From Epiperipatus broadwayi (taxonomy: Eukaryota; Onychophora; Udeonychophora; Euonychophora; Peripatidae), in contig JAQFVV010012509.1 in assembly GCA_028023455.1 (NCBI GenBank), forward strand, positions 246,001 through 310,000: a DNA stretch of 64,000 nt. The letters run 5' to 3'. Every line of letters begins with the position of its first letter. Position 1 is the stretch's first letter. Under the pieces are notes generated by a model, which saw nothing but the letters and a program-made list of their open reading frames with translations, did no database searches and had not been told where the DNA came from. Positions 57,549-64,000 of the stretch are shown here, in pieces. Position numbers and translations under genes: made by a program.

Positions 57549-57905
57549 AGAGTGCCAAAGCACGAAACCATGGTCAGAGGTTTGGGAAGGGGTTCCTGAC
57601 AGATATTTTAAGTGCTGACTCTGGCTAGGCATTTATCATAAAGCTTGTAAAGGAATTGGCAATCCTCATTGTTTATACTTACAAGCTTAAGAGATAGGGT
57701 CATGTGATCTATGACTCTTATTTTGACTATTTATGGTCTCTGCCACAAGTCTTATGCAATTTTATATTGCTAAGACTACTACTATATGGTATGGCTGAAG
57801 ATCTATCAGCCCCATATAGCTATTTGAGTTGGATAGCTGGGTTTGAAGACATGTAGATTTCTGAAAATTTCAGATTTTCCACTCAATAGATAACTATTAA
57901 ATAAT
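57549..57905 (+). mobile_element. Family B unit, 5'-truncated inside its ribozyme
   Basis: Begins at stem II of the family B hammerhead (GAGTGCCAAAGCACGAAACC, then ATGGTCAGAGG) and continues through the unit body (GGCATTTATCATAAAGCTTG, AGGGTCATGTGATC, GGATAGCTGGGTTTGAAGAC) to AATAGATAACTATTAAAT. CTGAG and one strand of stem I are missing. Stem II (GTGC/GCAC) and GAAACC are perfect, so it is a young but truncated copy. Confidence 0.75.
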
Positions 57906-58489
57906 GTGTTTGTCAAGGTATATGCCCCTTGCCTGTGTTTTTTTTTTAAATATTGGTCCTTCAATGAAGTAATTTTTTTCTATGTACAAATGCATTTTTA
58001 AAATTTTTTATTTTTTCAAAAATAATAAAAATATGATAAATATTTTTTAAAAACATAATACTTATAAAATAAATATCATGATACAAATATAAAATAAATT
58101 CAATTTTAATTGCATGCTTTAAGTGTCAAATTACTTAGACAAGTAAACAATATTTTTGTACAATGAATAGAAACTGATCACCTTGAAAAAAACTTTACTT
58201 TCTTAGCTTAATATTTTATATAATAAATACTTGTGGTTTTCTTTGTTTGCAAAGCCCACTAAAATTTCAATTGTCTGTCATATAAATGCAATTTTCCCCT
58301 TTGATTGTAATTAAATCTAAATTCAATAATTTGCACAAGAAAAACTCAGTACATTCTAAAAAAATTATTTGGCATGACATTTAGCTCATGTAATAAAAAC
58401 AAAAACTGTAAATGTCTTTTTTTAAAATTGAATTAATTTATATAATGTATTTTTCTTAATTTCCTTTTAAATATAGTTTAATTAGAGAG
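57906..58489. other. AT-rich spacer without recognised feature
   Basis: No frame or repeat recognised. Confidence 0.55.
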
Positions 58490-58580
58490 GACTTGAATCC
58501 AGATTTCCAAGTTTTCCTTCTGTCTTCCACTCCATATTATACAACTGATATACATGACCACATACATATGAAAAAGATAA

Positions 58581-58640
58581 ATTATCTCCAATATATGTAT
58601 TTCATGCTATACCAGCAGCCATCAGTTGGTCCAGATCATC
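58581..58640 (-). ncRNA. Type I hammerhead, family C (nearly intact)
   Basis: On minus: GATGATCT, GGA, CCAA, CTGATGG (A9 to G), stem II CTGCTGG..AGCA-like, GAAA, stem III ATA-CA-TAT, cleavage site UA, TTGG, AGATAAT. Stem I is CCAA/TTGG plus ATGATCT/AGATAAT. One core change (A9). Confidence 0.65.
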
Positions 58641-58914
58641 ATCTCCCACACACACACATATATAATTAGTGCTCAGTTTATATTAAGATAGCAAATCTTC
58701 AAGCCTTAATGGACAGGCTTCAACCTTCTCCATTCTTCAGCCATCCATACAATTGAAAAATCTGATGATGGCATGTTCAAAGCTCCTGCTTGCCAATTTT
58801 GTTGTCATATCCACATTAACCATTAAAAAATTGAGAAGATTAAAGCCTATCCATTAAATTTTGAAGATTTTCTATCTTAATATAAATTGAGCATTGATTA
58901 TATATATGTATTGG

Positions 58915-58975
58915 AGATGACCAGATCAACTGATGAGTGCTGGTTCAGTCTGAAATATGTATATTGTAGATTATT
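58915..58975 (+). ncRNA. Type I hammerhead, family C (intact CUGAUGA)
   Basis: CAA, CTGATGA, stem II GTGCT..(GGTTC)..AG followed by TCT where GCAC is expected, GAAA, ATATGTAT, A, TTG. Core residues are all present; stem II is partly unpaired and the outer part of stem I is weak. Confidence 0.6.
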
Positions 58976-59259
58976 TATCTTTTTCACATGTATGTAGTCA
59001 TCTATCGATTGTATAAGATGGAATGGATAAATGGAGGGAGCTTGAAAGTCTGTGTTCAAACCCCCTATTTACATCTAGCTTAAGTATATATACTATATTT
59101 GTATTAGTATTTAAATAGAAAATCATATAACATTAGAATACTAGCTAATAAATAATTTTATGGTTTATCAACAAATAGACTTTCTTTAAAATTCAAAATA
59201 AATACATATATATATAAACACAAAACATAAATAACCATCCCATAAATCACTTCAAAAAA

Positions 59260-60340
59260 CATCCTCAACTCCTTTAATATCAAAGGATGTTTTCATGAGA
59301 TTGATGGCTTCAGATTCAAGATTTATGATCAGTTTCTTTGATTCTTCTTTTTAATTCATTTGTTTCATAAAAGTCACATCTGCATTATCAAGTAATATTT
59401 TATAATCTGTATTCAGTTCATGATTATAAAAAGCTGAGTTATGATACTTATTTTTTAACACTACTATTATGAACTTTAACTCTTTTATTATGATTTAATT
59501 TACTTTGACCTATATAAATTTTAGAATAACTGCAAGGAATCTTATAAATGATACCAGAAATAGATTTGTCATCAATTTATGGTTTTGGTCTGTGAATTTA
59601 AAATCAATATTTTTCTTCCAAATAATTTTCATACCAACCAAAAAATGACTATTCTTAGAAACCAATTTATAAATTGATAACTTAAATGGCAAAGAAATAA
59701 ACTCTTTATTCTTACTAACATTTACATTTTTATTAATATCAGGCCTATAGATATTTTTATTAAATATAATATTTCTAATAAATTCATGTTTAAACCTAAT
59801 TTAATATAATCAGAAGCAAACCGACTTCTTTGAATGCAAAAATTACTTTTAAAACAATTAAGCTTTTTATTCCTATAATAGAAATTCAATAAGAAACTTT
59901 CTTATGAGTAAAAGGTTGATAATTGTCAGACCTTAACATAGTTCTTAAATTCTTATGTTTAATAAAATAATTACAAAATAACAATATTATCAACCTTATT
60001 AACACTTAAGTCTGAAAATTTTAACTTAACAAAATCGAAAATACCCATCTCAATAGTAAAATTAATATTAGAATGAAAAACATTCAATCTATCAAAGAAA
60101 TCCTTCAATTTTTCTTTCTGACAAACAAACAACAATCATAAATATTTTTAAAAAACAAAAATAATTAATAATTTTACTTTTCAAAAAGTCATTGTAGACA
60201 GAGTACATCAAAGAAAAACAAATAACCCATCCCTCTTTAATTATATATATATAAACAACATTATTATGTACATTGAATCTTTTAATGAAATAGCAAGTCA
60301 TAAAAATCTTCATCTTATCAGCAGAAAAATATTCATGCTA
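59260..60340 (-). pseudogene. Second PLE lineage, GIY-YIG relic
   Basis: On minus, 59573-59487 reads DDKSISGIIYKIPCSYSKIY then IGQSKLNHN without a break. This is a GIY-YIG start of the YKIPC..KIYIGQ type, different from VVYRLAC/VYYGET of the 35-kb PLE. Upstream (to about 60340), in shifting frames, are NFCIQRSRFASDYIKLG-like pieces that fit the linker before the nuclease; downstream (59480-59260) are pieces such as CDFYETNELKRRIKETDH. No RT motif is readable, and many indels make it the oldest PLE copy here. Confidence 0.65.
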
Positions 60341-60829
60341 TTCTAAAATAGAAATAAATTAATACTTTTTAATCTATCAATTGATTATTACATACTTTCA
60401 AATGTAGATGAAATTAAAATAGAAATTACTGTAAACTTCCAGTGAGCTATATATAACCTAATATAAATCCATCAGTAAATAGAAAAGTACAGAATGTATT
60501 CGCTTGTATTTTCAATTAAATCATATTTAAGCATTCAATTTATTGATGTGTTGCAATGCATAGTCTGAATTCTAGACAATAACATGATCTCAATAAAACT
60601 GTAAGCTATTCTGAACTATTATGAACAACTCTTAAATTTGTATTAGTTTATATAAAGCTTGCTGGTGATTTACAATAACTTCTTTAATTTCACCAATATT
60701 TGAGTTATTACTATTAATATTTATATCTAAACAGGCAAAACTCTTATACAGTAGTGCCACCCGTGCCAACCAGAGTAATCAATGGATGCCAGAAGGCTTG
60801 TTCATAAAATCCCCATCTAGTGCCTACTC

Positions 60830-60895
60830 ATCTAATATCCCCATACTAGTTTCTAGCTTGTGGCCTTCATCAGTGAGGAGCCTTTTGGGTATGAG
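60830..60895 (-). ncRNA. Hammerhead, family A inverted fragment (outer stem decayed)
   Basis: CTGATGA, GGC/GCT-like stem II, GAAA, ACTAGT intact, but GTC has become GTA and the outer stem I ATCCAA is changed (CCCAAA). Possibly active, since GUA is a permitted cleavage triplet. Confidence 0.6.
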
Positions 60896-61017
60896 AGCAC
60901 TACATCTAGGTCTTAGGATCTAATGCAACCCTCCAACAGCCACCTTTTATCTCTACTTAACTACAAAACCATGAGAATGAAATTGAAAACAATAATATAT
61001 AGGTACAGTGTTCTCAG

Positions 61018-61076
61018 ATCCAAGGCTCCTTACTGACAAAGACCACAAGCCAGAAACTAGTCTGGGGATATTGGAT
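61018..61076 (+). ncRNA. Hammerhead, family A (G8 mutated)
   Basis: Stem I ATCCAA/TTGGAT is kept; the core reads CTGACAA, so the G8 position is A. Stem II GAC..GCC is weakened. Predicted inactive. Confidence 0.65.
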
Positions 61077-61472
61077 GAGTAGGAACTAGATGGAGATTGT
61101 ATGCACAAGCCTTTTGGCATCCACTGATTACTCTGGTGGGCACAGGGTCGCATTACTGTATGGAGAGTTTTGCCTGTTTAATAACAGTTATGTGCTAGCA
61201 TAATATATGGTAATCATATGATGTTTAGTGGTTTAACATCAATCTTGCCTAATAGGATAGTGATGGCTATGGTTGGTAAAGAGCCAAAGACACCAAAATG
61301 TATGAGTGCTGAACTGAGTTCAGACCCATATGACTATATAAGCTATTGAGCTTAGATTGAAAATATTATTGTATTTTCAGTTTCATTATCAAGGTTTTGT
61401 AGTTAAGTAGAGATAAAAGGTGGCTGCTGGAGGGTTGCATTAGATCCTAAGATCTAGGTGCAGTGCTCTCAG

Positions 61473-61531
61473 ATCCAAGGCTCCTCACTGATGAAGGCCA
61501 CAAGCCAGAAACTAGTCTAGGGATATTGGAT
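61473..61531 (+). ncRNA. Type I hammerhead ribozyme, family A (intact core)
   Basis: ATCCAA, GGC, TCCTCA, CTGATGA, GGC-CACAA-GCC, GAAA, ACTAGT, GTC, TAGGGA (one mismatch), TAT, TTGGAT. Confidence 0.75.
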
Positions 61532-61879
61532 GAGTATGCACTAGATAGGGATCTTATGCACAAACCTTCTGGCATCCATTGATTACACTGGTTGGCACAG
61601 GTGGCGTTATTGTATGGAGAGTTTTGCCTGTTTAATAAGTTATGCGCTAGCATGAGATGGTGATCATGTAATATTTATATCTATTAAGTGCTGTTTTATT
61701 GAGTATTCAGAGGTTGTTAGAAATGAGACCCAGCCATTACTCTGTTATTGTTTATAGGGATTTCAGAATATGTTACAGTTTTAATTAAATCACATAAATA
61801 TATAGAATTTCATGCTCTGCATTGTAAAATATCAATAAATAGAATGCTTAAATATGATCCAAGCTAGAGTACAGATGGT

Positions 61880-63700
61880 TTCATTCTGTACTTTTTCATT
61901 TGATGACAGATTTTGTATTAATTATATAGCTTTCTGGGGTCTGAATTTTTTAAAATTCCACCTCCACTTCTAAGACCAACTTTCTATCTAAAAAGATACC
62001 AAGATATTTAAAGGGTCACATTTTTAAGTGGATAATTACTCCAGCTAAAAGTTGCTAAGAAATTTTCTTCTATCACTGGCAGTCAAAGAACTAAAGTTTG
62101 TCCAAATCATTACTAAACCAAATCTTTGCATGTTGCATTCAAAACCTTAAGAATCTTCATTAAATCATCTTTCAATTGGCAAGAATAGTGTACTGTAAAT
62201 CCAGAAGCTGAAATGACAAAGTACTATCTAAAAACAATTCCAAAGACCATAATCATAAAAATCTAGAACAAAGATGAATTAATATTTAACACTAATTTTT
62301 AGTTTAAATGGCCAATAATACTTTCTTTCATTTCATTTTCTAAAAGCTAACTCGAATAATTGTTAATGGACAAACAGGAAAAACCATACTTATAACTCAT
62401 TTAGTAAAATATGATAAGAAAAGAAGTTGAATTAAAGCTCTATAACCATATTGAGAATCTGATAATTACTTATCCATGACCAGAAGCAACCTATTCAAAT
62501 ATCATTGTAATCATACTATCAGTGTATTTTATAGAGTTATATCATTTTCCACATCCATATGTTACTTTCATTGCATCAAAAAAGATATAATGTTGTGCTT
62601 TTAAATCTTTTTCTTGGTTATGAAGCTTTACATTTAATTTATTATTCCACCAAAACAAAAAATACTAGTTTCTTTATAATCGTGTCATTAATGATAGAAT
62701 CTTTATCAAAGAATTATAATTCTTCTTCTTTCAAGTGACCACCAGAGTAGTCTCTTTATATTCATAACAAGCTTTTTTAAAAAATTCTTGCCTCAGTAGC
62801 ATGACAATTCTGAAAATTCAGATTAGCATTTTTATTGTTACTAGTTGTTTAAATTTAGTATAAATAGTAGATACTTTTAAAGAACACACATAGTTTTTTA
62901 TAAATACGACTAAATAAGATCATTTTTTAATGCAGCCACTATTTTAACTTTGAAAACTCTCCGAAGTACAGATGTAATATAATCTTTTCTTATAATTTCT
63001 AACTATAATTTAGTCTAATAGATGTCATTATTTTTAGAATGGATATATCCATGTTTTTTTTTTATACTGGCTGTTCTACTTAAATGTAATATCTGAGATA
63101 GTCAGTATATATGTTATGCAAAAATTCATTAACATTAGATTATTTGAATTTATAGTACTAATACTATTATTCTCAATAATTTTTGGACAAAGTTTATTGT
63201 TTGTGCTAACATGTGTATTAAAGTCTCCAAGAAAAAAATATCTTAAAGATATTAATATAATAATTCTGTTATTAAAGGAATAAATCCTTTGTTCCTTTCT
63301 GAATTCTCTGAATCCAATGTTGGAGCATATGCACATTAATAAAATGAATATGGTGACATTTTATAAACCATATTTTAAAAACATTAGCTTTTCATTTATA
63401 TATTAAGGAATTCCAATAATAGAATAGTATCTTATATTCTTGGTATTATATTAAAACTTACAGCTAAAATCAACATCATGCTCTCTTCTTTCACTGGTTG
63501 ATTTGTTGTTAAAAAAACTTGTAACCAAATTATCTGCTCTATTAAATTTCTTCTAAAAGATGTGTTTCACTATGAACATTTATATTAATCTTACATCACA
63601 AATACTGGACACCATTAATATCTTGAAGAGTTTAAATTTCAGTAAACTTTGCATTTTTGATATAGTTACATTTATAAAAAAAATAAAAAAAATTAAGATT
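61880..63700 (-). pseudogene. LINE relic (endonuclease/RT), minus strand
   Basis: Read on minus, 63610-63080 has endonuclease pieces: HSETHLLEE, ERREHDVDF, then RIYSF and FFLGDFNTHVSTNNKLCPKI followed by NSNNLMLMNFC. The LGDFN.HV motif is characteristic of APE-type LINE endonucleases. Around 62230-61930, RT C-terminal pieces DDLMKILKVLNATCKDLV and FKYLGIFLDRKLVLEVE remain (cf. FKYLG). The catalytic RT core between is unreadable or deleted. This differs from both other LINEs here; no clade assignment is attempted. Confidence 0.6.
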
Positions 63701-64000
63701 CTTTGACTTTATGCTTTATCAGGTTTATTGATAATATCATTCTTCCTGATGTTTTAATTAATAATTAGTCAGATGTAACAACCTAACCAGAATATACAAG
63801 GCAGGCTATTTTAGCCATTTTTCTAGATCTCTTCTGTTGTATACAAAGAATACCTAAATAGGGCTGCTACAACTAATAATCTTTGCTAAATCAAAACTCA
63901 TTCCCCAAATAAAATTCCAATATGCCTAATGTCTACACTTCCTGAAGCAAAAATCATAACTAAGACCCCCAATTTATTAAATATATTTTCATCATTTTTT

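Larger units (their letters stand above)
58490..59100. mobile_element. Family C inverted composite
   Basis: A minus-oriented unit (58490 to about 58815) followed by a plus-oriented piece (about 58816-59100), each with a hammerhead. The blocks GAAAGTCTGTGTTCAAA at the end, CCATTAAAT...TTGAAGATTT and ATAAATTGAGCATTGATT match the units at 24.2-25.5 kb. The possible flanking duplication TTTAAATA is too short and AT-rich to trust. Confidence 0.7.
60730..61669 (+). mobile_element. Family A composite, three ribozymes
   Basis: 940 bp flanked by the exact 14-bp duplication AATATTTATATCTA (60716-60729 and 61670-61683). In plus order: inverted 3' fragment (60730 to about 60995), 5'-truncated unit, full unit. 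The period is about 455 bp (ACTAG at 61056 and 61511). The full unit contains the body blocks GAGCCAAAGACACCAAAATG, GAGTTCAGACCCATATGACT and GGAGGGTTGCATTAGATCCT. Confidence 0.9.

Noticed and set aside
58441-59117. TTTAAATA as target duplication of the family C composite
   Set aside because: Only 8 bp, very AT-rich, and not placed precisely at the element ends; could easily be chance.
45903-61653. Recurrent open frame in family A copies with SNQWMPEG.CIKSLSS.YSSN-type peptide (for example 45903-46139, 46692-46877, 61447-61653)
   Set aside because: The peptide is the antisense reading of the ribozyme block, so its repetition follows from the repeat itself. Frames have different ends in each copy and no shared start; no sign of selection on protein.
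45975-61669. Family A as a MITE or foldback DNA transposon
   Set aside because: The inverted ends differ in extent between copies, tandem units with constant period are present, and target duplications vary between 13 and 15 bp, none of which fits a cut-and-paste element.

Overview
The window is strongly AT-rich, intron-like eukaryotic DNA. Nothing in it reads as a bacterial gene: there are no operons or ribosome binding sites. Almost everything recognisable is a retroelement. The mix is a Jockey/CR1-group LINE, RTE-clade LINEs, Penelope-like elements (PLEs) with GIY-YIG endonuclease, a short tRNA-derived SINE, a mariner relic and hAT-like non-autonomous DNA. This fits an invertebrate animal genome, perhaps an arthropod; the species cannot be named from the sequence. 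All alignments were made by eye.

Layout. 1-3937: decayed LINE on +, with ORF1 end, APE endonuclease and RT. 3938-4440: PLE 3' end and an AGT microsatellite. 5.3-5.9 kb: inverted PLE relic and a SINE. 9.0-12.3 kb: nearly complete but frameshifted RTE LINE on -. 13.7-17.2 kb: three decayed PLE pieces. 21.3-28.9 kb: a dense cluster of small hammerhead-bearing elements (families A, B, C and D), partly nested in one another and in an old PLE. 30.7-31.4 kb: mariner relic. 32-33.2 kb: hAT-like element and a family E composite. 35.5-39.7 kb: a young PLE composite with a complete 764-aa RT/GIY-YIG ORF. 40.4-46.9 kb: more B, D, E and A copies and several long inverted repeats. 47.26 kb: a possible host exon. 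48.7 and 52.7 kb: SINEs. 53.5-55.4 kb: a truncated RTE flanked by an unusually long direct duplication of about 210 bp. 56.3-61.7 kb: two more family A composites, B and C copies, and a second, older PLE lineage. 61.9-63.7 kb: a LINE relic on -.

Main result. At least three unrelated short repeat families (A, monomer about 455-467 bp; B; C, about 434 bp) carry type I hammerhead ribozyme folds; D carries a weaker hammerhead-like core. Family A and family E (monomer 358 bp, no ribozyme seen) occur as an inverted 3'-end fragment, then a 5'-truncated monomer, then a full monomer. Insertions of A, B, D and E are flanked by 9-15 bp target duplications. The 4.2-kb PLE has exactly this build, a 14-bp duplication and its own hammerhead-like 3' hairpin. 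The simplest reading is that the small families are retrozyme-like parasites copied by PLE reverse transcriptase/GIY-YIG endonuclease from ribozyme-processed or circular RNA. The ribozyme folds and duplications are seen in the sequence; the mobilisation model is inference.
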